A DNA stretch of 64,000 bases from Saururus chinensis (taxonomy: Eukaryota; Streptophyta; Magnoliopsida; Piperales; Saururaceae). The notes beneath the pieces were generated by a model. That model was not told the origin of the DNA and searched no databases. It saw only the letters and a list, made by a program, of their open reading frames with translations. The DNA lies in the NCBI GenBank assembly GCA_035235625.1, contig CP141144.1, positions 20,333,014 to 20,397,013 of the forward strand, in the 5' to 3' direction. Positions 50,801-62,800 of the stretch are shown in pieces (position 1 is the stretch's first letter; each line of letters starts with the position of its first letter). The position numbers and the translations under genes were made by a program.

Positions 50801-53800
50801 CGTATCTGTCCAGATTCTCTTGTTGTTTGTCTGATTCTTATTGTTTAAAATGTATTTTGTCAACTTCTTCCGCTGGTTGAACATGTTTAGTTCATTTTGG
50901 ATTTCCTTTCACTATCTACATTTGCCTATTTTTATCTGCAGGCCAACACCCCCTTCGCAGGTTGTAATAGCTGTGAGCAACACCTATGGACGTGTAAAGA
51001 AGCCTATTGGGTTTGAACTCATTGGTTTCTTGTCAAGTGTTCTAGGTCACCAATGTGATGCTGATGATGATTGCTCTCTTTGGATGCCAATTGCACCGTC
51101 TGGATATTTAGCCATTGGTTGTGTAGCAACTAAGGGAAGAAAACCTCCGCCAAATCATGTTGTTTACTGCTTGCGTTCCGACCTTGTAACATCAGCAGCA
51201 TTTTCTGAATGTTATTTGAGTGTCCCACCAGATTCGAGGTATCTCTCTCTTCCTTCTATTTTTGCCTATTGGTCTGGAGTTTGGACAACAGATCTTGTAC
51301 TCTATATAGAAGGTCTAGTTTTTTGAAGTTTGACCTGACTGTCATATTTGCTGCATCAGCATAGTTTTGCTTGTGATAATGATAGTTTTCTCAGACGATG
51401 TTGACTTTTCCATTTACATACATATTAACTGTCATTGGGGATCATCTTAACAAATAATTTTAAAGGTGTAGCGCTATGATTACGATGATGGTGACGTTGA
51501 ACCTTCATTTCATTGTTCCTCCTTTGAGGGTTGCATCAGGAAGTGACATGTGAGAGCCAATGTTTCTCGCATGAATTTTATATCATCTTTTAATAATAAC
51601 AAGAATCAGATGCTGGTATAAATCTGTCTCTGACACCAATGATTTGGATAAGCCTTTTGTGCTAATGTTGTTGATGATCATTTCACGTAATTTTACACCT
51701 TATTTTCTTCTCGTTTTTTCTGTTAGACTGCCATCTGGATTTAGCATCTGGCATCTTGACAATGCTCTTGGATCATTTTATGCACATTTTTCTGTGGAAT
51801 GTCCTCCCAAGATGAATGCCTATGAATTGCACCAGATTCTTTTTAGAAATCCAAGCTGGCAGATGCCTTCAAGAAATAATCCCTCCCCAAAATTTTTGAG
51901 TGGAAATTACTGTGGAGATGATAATAAAAGTGATGAGAACAGTGGATCATCTAGGTGGGAAATTTTAAGGTCCATATCAAAAGCAAGTGGTTATTGTGTT
52001 TCAACTCCTCATTTTGAAAGAATTTGGTGGGACAAGGGTTGTGATGTGCGGAGACCTGTCTCAATATGGCGACCGATTCCACGCCCAGGTTTCTCGATAC
52101 TTGGTGATTGCATTACTGAAGGGTGAGATGGTTCTCATCTTTCTTTCTCAATTTCTAGAGCTCTTTTGTCATCTCTATTTTTTGTCAGGTTTATTACTTC
52201 TATGTTCAATTGTGCAGCCTAGAACCGCCAGCACTGGGACTTGTATTCAAGTGTGATAGTTCTGGGATTTCAGCGAATCCGGTTCAGTTCACAAAAGTTG
52301 CCCATATAGCAGGCAAAGGGCTTGATGAAGTTTTTTTCTGGTACCCAATTGCACCTCCAGGATATACTTCTTTGGGGTGCATAGTATCCAGAACTGACGA
52401 TGTTCCAAGCGTGGATTCGTTTTGTTGCCCAAGAATGGATCTTGTGCAACAGGCAAATGTTGAAGAGATACCTATTTCCAGGTCAATGAACTCAAAAAGC
52501 TCTCATTCCTGGAGCATTTGGAAAGTGGGAAATCAGGTAGTTCTAAAATTTTGGATGGTAAAATTGCCAACACCCAGTTAGAAATTTATGGTCCTATGTT
52601 ACAAAGAACTGTATGGTTCACCATTCTTAAATAAAAGCATTCTTCATCAATTTAATATTAATTTTTAGCATATAGCATGCACAAGAAGTTTCTAGTAGTC
52701 TATTTAACAATTTGTTTCATTATTATATATGCATCATTTGGTTACCAAGCTTGACTAAGTTGATTATGAAATCTTGTTGTTGGTATTAGGCTGGCACTTT
52801 TCTTGCTAGATCTGATTTTAAGCAGCCATCAAATCGCTTGGCATACAGTATAGGTAATAATGTTAAGCCCAGGTCTCGTGAGGATGTAAGTGCTGAGATG
52901 AAGTTACAATGCTTTTCTTTAACTATCTTGGACAGCTTATGCGGAATGGTACACCCGCCTTGTAACTTGATCTTTCTTTTCGTACATTTTCCTTAGGCTC
53001 CTTTTACACTTTTTTTTTTACTTTTCTAACTGTTACTGACTCTTGTCAGATGAGACCCCTATTTGACATGACAGTCACGAACATAAACCTTGCAACTCAT
53101 GGTCGGTTGGACTCCATGAATGCTGTATTAGTCTCATCAATTGCTGCATCGACATTTAACACACAGTTAGAAGCATGGGAGCCTCTCGTTGAACCGTTTG
53201 ATGGGATATTCAAGTATTGTATTTTGGTTTTTGTTTGTTTTTTAACATGTAAAGTTAAACATTACGTAATTCTGTGTATGAGAATTACTATTTTTACATT
53301 TTGATGCATTATTGATGTAGTTTCTGTTTTATCTTGTGGAGGTTTGAAACATATGATGTGGATAGTCGATATCCATTAAGAATTGGGAAAACAGTACGTA
53401 TAGCAGCAACAAGTATTTTAAATCTCAATATAAGTGCTTCAAATCTCGATACCGTTGCTGAATCCATCATGTCATGGAAAAGACAGGCAGAATTAGAATG
53501 GAAATCGACAGGAATAGAGGTTTCTTATCATCCCTATAATGTTATTTATCTTTAGGTTTTTCTTTACTTTTTATGAAAGAAAGGAATCAGATAACTTGGG
53601 TTAGCCTAATTACAGGATATGACTGTTACTACCTTTGCAGGAAGCTGGTACTCATTTGAACTGGAGGGATCTTGCAACATTTTCTGCTTTAGAGGAAGAC
53701 GAATTTCAAAAGGTGATTGTGGAGAATAAACTTGGTTGTGATGTATACCTGAAGAAGTTTGAGGGCAGTTCGGAGGTGGTTGTTCTGGTACATTCTGAAG

Positions 53801-56800
53801 AGAGTGCCCCTGCTTGGTTACCCCCTCCACAGTTCTCAGACAGGTTGAATCTAGCGGCTGAATCTAAGGACCCACGCTGTTATGTTGCTGTGCAGATATA
53901 TGAGGCTAAGGTATGTACTTGAAATTTTATATTGCAGGGATTTCTCAAATATATAACATTCTGCCTAAAATGACTAGATATTACTGTTGTGCAGGGCTTG
54001 CCACTATTGGATGACGGAAATAACCATGATTTCTTCTGCACTTTACGCTTGGTAATTGATGGGCAACCATTAGATCAGCAAAGACTTTTTCCTCAGAGTG
54101 CAAGGACACGGTCTGTAAAACCTCTGGTTTCTAAGACAAATGAAATGGATGAAGTTGTCTCAAAATGGAATGAACTCTTTATTTTTGAAGTGCCCAAGAA
54201 GGTAGCAATAATTTTGATGAATGCTTATGATTATGTTTCTGTTATTTTATAAAGTGCTGTCAGAGGAAAAATAATTTTTAGATCTTTTAACCAACGAAGG
54301 ACTTTTATTTGGGAAATCTGATTTCATCTTATAAATTTAGAACTTGGTTATTAGCGTTGTTAATGTTATTAGTTGATTCATTCCCTCCTGCTGGATCATA
54401 CTGGGATCTCACCGTGATCTTTGTCTCACCAAGGTGTTGAGACAAAATTTCGAGGATTTTCTTTAATTTCTCAAGCAGGACAACATTTTTCTTATAAATG
54501 TTCCTTAAGTATCTTATGTAGATGTATATAATATCTCATGAATAGATGGAGTGTGTGCTTGTGTAGCTTTATGTACAGTATGTAAATATATGCCACTATA
54601 TGGAGTATATGCTAATTTAAATACTAAATGAATGTGCAACTTATTGTCCTGATTTAATTAGATTTTATGAAATGAAAGAAATTCTCAGTCTCTTCAAACT
54701 CACCATGATCCTAGTGAGATCTCTCTTTTTTGTCTATATGAGATCTCACCAAGATCCGAGATGGCCAACTTTGGCATAATCTTTTAGGTAAAGTGGTTAG
54801 CTAACATGGGGCCTGAGAAGAAGCTCCTTTATTTAAGTCTCTGTAGAGGTAAAATTCCTCAATATGTACCCCTTCTATTCGTGTTCCTGTGGAATTAGTG
54901 TTTTCCATTACAGCTTATGCTTTTAGGATAAATGGTCTAACTGACATGGTATTAGAGTGCAGGATCTGGGTTCAAGTATCAGGGAAGCAGTGTTCCTTGT
55001 CGAATGTGCTATTAGAGTGCAGGATCTGCTTTTAGGAAAGATGAAGCTGTTAAGGGACAGCTTATATGAACCACACTGACTCTACTCCACATGCTCAAGC
55101 ACCAATTAATCATTGCATGTGAACATACATAGTTAACTAACAATTTTTATAGCCAGTTTTCTCCATATTTGAGTTTTTTAATTAGACCTACTAAGAAATC
55201 AAAGATTGTGACCGATTAAAATCTTTACGGGAGGTTTTTTTATTCCATATTTGAGTTAAGATTTTTCAATCTTCATTTGCAGCAAGTAAATTGCATATCT
55301 CCAATACACTGTCTAATAATTCGACATAATGCTCTTATGAATGCCAAACACTCAATTAGCTCTCCTGCATGAGTGGTTTATTAGTTGAAATAATGAAAGC
55401 CTAGTGATGTGGTAAGAGTCTGTTAGGACAAATATGCATTTCAGTGCTAGGAATCCTAGTCTTGATCCCCACCTTTGCATATTTTGTGCACGTGTGAGCA
55501 TGTGCATCTGTAAAATTATGCTTTCCTTTGCAGTGGGGTTGTAAAATAATGTCTGTCTGTCTGCATATGTTTGTTTGGGCTGGTCTAGACTTGGTATACA
55601 TTGTTGGGCTGTTCCTTAACAGTTATGTCCAATTATTTGTGCTAAAATATTTTCGAAATTATTAAAGTCAATAACCTTTCACTTGAAACTGCAATTGAAT
55701 TTTATGTTATGGGAGAAGTAGGCCTTGGTGTGAACCTTTTTAATTCTTTTTCAGGGTTTTGCAAGATTGGAAGTGGAGGTATCGAACCTTGCATCCAGAG
55801 CTGGAAAAGGCAAGTAGAGTTTTGCAGATTATATAGAGTCATTTGCTTTAATGGCTGAACATTGCACCGTAGCATTTGTACTTTGTACAATTCATATGTA
55901 AACTTAAATGCACATGATTCTTGCAGGATGTAGAAGTTCTATCGGCCAAATTATGTTAACTTCAATCAGCATAAAGGCTACATTTGCCAAATAATTGTTT
56001 ATATATTTTTGGTTGATAGGTTCTAATCTTTTATATAATTAATTTTAGGGGAATGATCTCCTACAAGCACTCATATAGGAGGAAGCTCTCCCTTTTTTGG
56101 GCCCATTTCTAGAGGTCGGACCAGGATAATATGAAAGATGTACCTTAGAATGGAATTTGTCCGGTTTGGACTTGTGGGCCCACTTCATCTGAACATGTGA
56201 AGTTTCAGCATTTTGGCTTTAAACATTGGTTGAAATATTGTGATTTTAACATGTTCAAATGGAGGGCCCATAAGTCGAAATGGGACCAAATGTCATGAGC
56301 TCCTTTATTTCAGGTATTTTTTTCCAAAACATGTGGTCCCACCTACAGAAGACCTGTGAAGGCCACAAAATGAGATCTCACATAGGGCCTCCTATGCATG
56401 CGCTCACAGGAGATTATCCTCCAATTTCTTTTATGCCCTGAATATAAGTTGCATGCAATTAGGGGTGAAAAAGCTCATTATTGGTAAAAGGACAACTGTA
56501 CTTCAATATGGAACAAAATCATGTCTGAGGTATGAGGTAATTCTCCTCATTCTGGTTTCAAAGAAGAATTTATAATGAAGTATTGAAGAATAAGTATCTT
56601 ACTGCTCTTTACTATATAGGCTTTGGAACCTATTTAATTTTGAAAATCTGAAATATGCCTTATTTGTCAGCTTCATAGCCATAAATTTATATTACCAAAG
56701 GGAAAATTCATTAAAAGGGGATGGCCAAATTAGAAATATGAGTTGTCTCATTTACTAACTGTGTGACTAGTTTATTTACTGCATAACATGCACCATAAGT

Positions 56801-59800
56801 AAGTTAATGCAATTGGCAAACGAGAGTAAGTTAACCATGATCAAGTATGACAAAGTTTGAAGGCAATACTTTGGATGAGTGCATGATGATGATGATCATA
56901 GTGGTGCACGTAATTAAATTACTTTGAAGCTGGTGTGAGCATGTCAACTGACACCTGTTTACAAATCAAGGCAGCCCTTTTCTTTTCCATTTAAACTTTT
57001 CAGCCTTGAGTGTTGTAGGTAAATATAAGTAGTTGTTCATAAGTAATCGACATATTAGTTAATGACTAAGTAGATAGCTGATAGGCATAATAAGTATATA
57101 AATGCCATATAATGTATGTAGCTTGAGTATTGAAGATGCATTTTCTATGACCAGATGTGGCTTCTTAAAGACAACAGAATGACAGAGCCTTGGGGTGACA
57201 ATCTGGCACATTTTGTGGGAAAATTAGGTTCAGCACGCTTGGTGGGGGGGGGGGGGTGTAGAGGGAACTTGTTTCATGTCCAAAAGGACAATTCAGAACT
57301 ACTATTTTGTTTTGATAAACTGAAATTGATGATGCTTGTAACTTGTATGTGGAATTTATTTGGTGTTCTGCTGCAGGTGAAGTGATTGGTGCCTTTTCCA
57401 TTTCTGTTGGAAATTCTGCTGGTACCCTCAAAAGGGCATCTTCTGTACGATTGCTGAATCAATCTGATGACTTCCGAAAAATTTCATCATATCCACTGAA
57501 GAGAAGGGTATATGCCAATTCAGATATACATATTTATGAAAATGACATATATATTTAAGCCAAGCTTCTATGTTTCCATTCGTTTTGATCATGCTTATGT
57601 CCGTAATTTTAGTGTTTACTGAGAGTATCGGGTGGCTTACTTGGCAGTTGATTAGTTGCATCTTTGGAGATCTGAATTTTGTAATGTTAAAGGAATTGGG
57701 TGACTATACTCTATTTCTGATTCCAATCAAATTTTAGGAAGGTCAATCTCCATCTCTCAGAATTAACAGAGTCATGGTACTGCTGCTGGATTAATTAGTA
57801 TTGAAAAATTAAAAGAACTAATTAATTACTTTTAAATTGAAACCTGGAAAAGAGGACAATAGGTGGCTGGTCAGATTTTTATGATTTATTGTTTGCATTC
57901 CATTAAGCAATGTGTGGATTCTTTCAGGGTCATATTGCTTCTGAAGGTGTGAGGGAAGATGCCGGAGTTCTACTGGTTTCTACATGTTATTTTGAGAAGA
58001 AAAGTAGTGTAAATTTTCAAAGAGAAGTAGAAAGTATGCCAACTACAGATAGTGGTGTGGGTTTCTTGTTAGGACTTCATCCTCAGGGGCCATGGGAGAG
58101 CTTTCGATCACTTCTAGCACTATCAGTTGTTCCAAGAACACTGGATGAAAATTTATTTGCCTTTGAAGTTGTCATGAAAAATGGAAAGAAACATGTAATT
58201 TTAAGGAGCCTTGGAGTGGTGGTGAATGAAGCTGATGCCACTGTGGAGGTGTCTCTCTGCCCAGTTTCTGCTCTTAATACCAAGACTGTTTCGATGTTGG
58301 AAGCTAATAATGTCGTTGAAGAAGTTTTTGAGAATCAGCAGTATCACCCTATTTCTGGTTGGGGAAGCAAATGGCCTGGTTTTCGTGCCAATGAGCCACA
58401 ACGTTGGAGTACGAGGGATTTCTCATATTCGTCCAAGGTTTGATTATATTTTTAGTACTTGAGATATTTTTTCTTTTAATCTGAACATGAATTCTTTTCC
58501 TAAAACAGTTGAAGACAGGATTTTTTCTGTGTTTATTTTTTTTAAACTTATAAAATATTTTGTTTGTTTTAAGGATTTCTTTGAGCCGCCAATCCCTCCA
58601 GGATGGCAGTGGATATCTGGATGGACTGTAGAAAAGGCCCGGTATGCTGATACTGATGGTTGGACATATGGACCTGACTATGTAGCTCTAAAATGGCCAC
58701 CTTGTTCTGCAACATCGTCATTTAAATCAGCTCAAGATTGTGCTAGGCGAAGGCGTTGGATACGTCCCCGGAAAAAGGTAGCAGATGAAAATTTTGAAGA
58801 CAGAAGCAACATTTTTGCCACAATAAACCCAAAATCATCAGCTGTCTTGCCGTGGAAGAGTATGTTTAAGGATTCAGATTTATGTTTGCAAGTTCGCCCA
58901 CATGTAAAAGATTCTGAAAGCTATCGATGGGCCCGTTTAGTTACAGACGGTTCTGGTCTGATGCATGGAGGTGACCAATCTACCACCCAGCAGAGTTCCT
59001 ATCTCAGGCAAAATACTGCAAAAACTGGAAGTTTTGCATCTACTAGTTTTAAGTTGAACGAGCTTGAAAAGAAGGATTTGCTGTTTTGTTCTACTCCTGC
59101 TGCTGGGAGCAGTAAATACTTTTGGCTCAGCATTGGTGTTGATGCATCGGTGCTTCATACAGAACTAAATTCTCCTGTTTATGATTGGAAGATATCTATT
59201 AATGCTCCTCTTAAATTGGAAAACAAACTTCCTTCTCAAGCAGAATATTCCATCTGGGAGAAGACGAAAGAAGGGAAAATAGAGAGGCAGCGTGGTATTA
59301 TCTCATCTGGAAGTAGCATGTTCATTTATTCAGTAGATGTACGGAAGCCTATCTACCTCACATTATATATTCAAGGGGGCTGGATTTTGGAAAAGGTACC
59401 ACAAGTTTAAACTTGTACATGCTGGTATTTTCCCATACTTATATGGTCGAAACTGGGGTTGACATCCATTTTTTATTTGAGCAGGATCCTGTTCTTATTT
59501 TGGATCTTTCTTCTCCTGAACATGTCTCTTATTTTTGGATGATTAATCATCAAACAAGAAGGTAATTAATGCCTGTAACTTGTGATGGAGTCTCATTTTA
59601 TAAGTTGATAACCCTCATTCTACTATAACTGCTTTTTGTGTAGGAGGTTACGTGTGAGCATTGAACATGATCTGGGAGCAAGTAATGCTGCAACAAAGAC
59701 AATTAGGTTATTTGTTCCATATTGGATTGCTAATGATTCATCATTGCCTTTAGTATATCGAGTAGTTGAGGTTGAATTGTCAGAGAGTTCTGAGATTGAT

Positions 59801-62800
59801 TCACCCTCACTTTCTAGAGCAGTCAAATCGGCAAAGCTTGCTTTGAAACGTCCAACAAGCTTAACATATGGAAAAGCCCCTAGCTCAAGGAAAAATATTC
59901 AAATTTTGGAGGTGATTGATGAATCAGGTTCTGAACCTGTCATGCTATCTCCGCAAGATTATGCAATGCGCAGTAACATTCTATCATTTTCTACTCGAAA
60001 TGATGGCTTCCTTTCCCCACGAGTTGGTATATCAGTTGCACTTCATCATTCCGAACATTACAGTCCAGGACTTTCTCTTTTTGACTTGGAAAATAAGGTG
60101 AGAAGACTTTCTTTGTAGCTTTCTCCCAGTATATTATGAGCCAATTTTTTGTTGTTTTGGCAGTATGTGCATTAATTAAATGTATAAAATATATTTTTTA
60201 CGTTTTTTTTACAGGAAAGTATTGATGTAAAGGCTTTCAACTCAGATGGATGTTATTACAAGCTTTCTGTGATGCTCAACATGGTCTCAAACAGAACAAA
60301 GGTTGAATATGAGTACTTGGCGATCTGTGGAAACCTCTACGTTTTGCATTTTTTGTTTTTCACGTATCTGCAGAGTGTAGTATTCAAAATTTCATTTCTA
60401 TGACCTGTTATATAACGTATGTTTAGGTTGTTATTTTTTCTTGCTGCTTTAATGTTCAAGTAATGTAATAACATGTTGAACAGTTTTGCTATAGATGGTA
60501 CGGAGTGCTTCGAAATACAAAACCCTAGGAATGAAATTTAGTTGGCAAATTGAATATTTTAGAATTTGAAGATCCATGTAAGCCTTGTCATCATTGGAGA
60601 CATTTTTTATAATAATTTTAGTTGCATTCTAAGGTTACAGGCTATTTAGTTGGAAGTGGGAGGTGATCTGTAAGGTAAACATTACTATTTTTTTTTTGTC
60701 TATCTGATTGTGATTTATCTGCAGGTTGTCCATTATCAACCGCAAGCAAAATTAATAAATAGGACTGGTTGCACTTTATTACTGCAGCAGTTGGGCGCTG
60801 AATCTGTGGAAGTGTTTCATGCCACTGATCCTCCAAAAGTATTTCAGTGGCAATCCTCTGTCAAAACTGAGTTACTGAAGGTCTTCAAACTGCCTATATT
60901 TTGGATCTGATTGTGTAGCCGTCTTTTTTGTTGTTTCTGTTGTTTTTTCTTTTTTGATCTTCTTCTTGTTTTTGCTGTTAATTAAGAAGAACCAATAGGG
61001 TGTTGGTGGGATGGGCAGGACATGCTTTAGGAAGTGGTGATCCTGAGTTTGAACCACTCTTTTGGCCACCCACCTGGGATTATATCCTGATTTACCCGGT
61101 CTTATGATGGGTGGGCCTTGTACATACCTGAGGGGACTGGTGGTGCTCTAAGAGGCCGGTTGCCCTGCCCCTTCTAGTCAAGTCCTGAGGGCAATGATAC
61201 CCTTCATTATAAAAAAATTGGTGATTGAGATGTTGATGACAATGACTATATGGTGCTATTTATCTGCAGCTGCGTTTAGGCCATTTCAAATGGAGTTCAG
61301 CTTTTAGCATTGAGTATGAGGGAACAATGCGTGTTTCATTAAAGAATGATACAGGACCTGACCAGATGTTCATAAGAGTAGAAGTACGAAGTGGAACAAA
61401 GGAATCACGTTATGAAGTTATTTTTCGGCCACATTGTTTCTCAAGTCCTTTCAGGTTAAGATTACTCTTTGCCTTTTGTTTTCAGTAATTGGCTGTTTAT
61501 ATTTAATAAAGAAACTTTTCTTTACTGAAGTTTTCTGTATTGATATTTTTATTTTATAATTGGTGACCTAAACCAGCAAATGTGCTTAATGCAAGCGTGC
61601 TGATTTTCTTCTTACCTTCATTTCATTTATGCCTCTTGTATTTGTTTCAAAACTTATCTTTTCCATAAATTCCTGCCAACACATAGGAGGTGTGTCAAAT
61701 TCCACGGAGAATATAAACTATAATAATGCTTGTTTTCATTTTGTTGTCTCATCTTTTCTCTAAATATTATATAACTTTCAGATGTTTTTGTGACAGTAGA
61801 GGGGTTCGAAGCATAGAGATTTTTTGTTGTCATGCGAAGCAGAAAAAGGCTGTAGTCCTACGTTTTGACTGGAAAAAGAAAATATATAATTTTGAATTGC
61901 CATTTTCTCAAAGGAATGATTTAGAAAGATAAAATTTACTACAATAAATTTTGTTTTAATTTGAAGAGTTGAACGTATCACATCATTTAGTACATTGGAT
62001 GGATTATTTTTCTCTTATATGATTTTTGATGGCCAGTGCCATTAATTTCTCTGTTGTCTATTAATAGGATTGAAAATCGCTCTTCCTTCTTGCCGGTACA
62101 CATTCGGCAAGTGAAAGGCTCTGATGATTCCTGGAGGCCACTTTCTCCTAACTCAGCTTCTTCATTTTTCTGGGAAGATCTTGGTAGACAACGGCAATTG
62201 GAGGTTTTAGTGGATGGCACTGATCCTCTAAGGTCACAGAAGTATAACATTGATGAGATTGCAGATCATCAACCTATTCAAGTCAGCGGTGGGCCAATGA
62301 AGGCCCTTCGAATTACTGTTTTTAAAGAAGGAAAAATTTGTGTGGTTAAAATTAGTGACTGGATGCCAGTTAATGAAACTCCATCTATTTCACCTAAGAT
62401 ACCCACATCACTGTCCCGTTTCTCCTCAGATATTAATCCATTGATGCTATCTTCAGTATCAGAGTCTGAGCTTCATGTTATTGTAGAGCTTGCAGAATTT
62501 GGCCTTTCAGTTGTGGATCATACCCCTGAGGAGATTTTGTATTTATCACTGCAAAATCTTCTTCTATCTTATTCAACTGGTTTGGGATCTGGGATAAGCA
62601 GGTATGGTTGTTTTAGAGTTTTTATTTGTAGTTGGGAATGCCACGATGATTAATTCATAAGCTATTGACCTATTACTTTTGTCTCTTTGAAGATTTAAGT
62701 TGCGGCTGCTTGGGGTGCAGCTAGATAACCAGTTGCCTTTAACTCCGATGCCTGTTTTATTTCGGCCACAGAGAGTTGAAGATCAGTGTGATTACATCTT

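Larger units (their letters stand above)
54202..55754 (+). other. VPS13: VPS13 intron 46 (1.55 kb)
   Basis: GT-AG. Packed with short repeats: a third GATCTC-rich copy (54,390-54,775), a SINE-like copy of the intron 18 family (about 54,940-55,140) with a direct repeat 'tattagagtgcaggatctg', and a second SINE-like family (55,398-55,600). Confidence 0.6.

Noticed and set aside
61726-61932. Possible extra exon in VPS13 intron 55
   Set aside because: It ends in a stop, and exons 55 and 56 already join exactly at SSPFR|IENRS.
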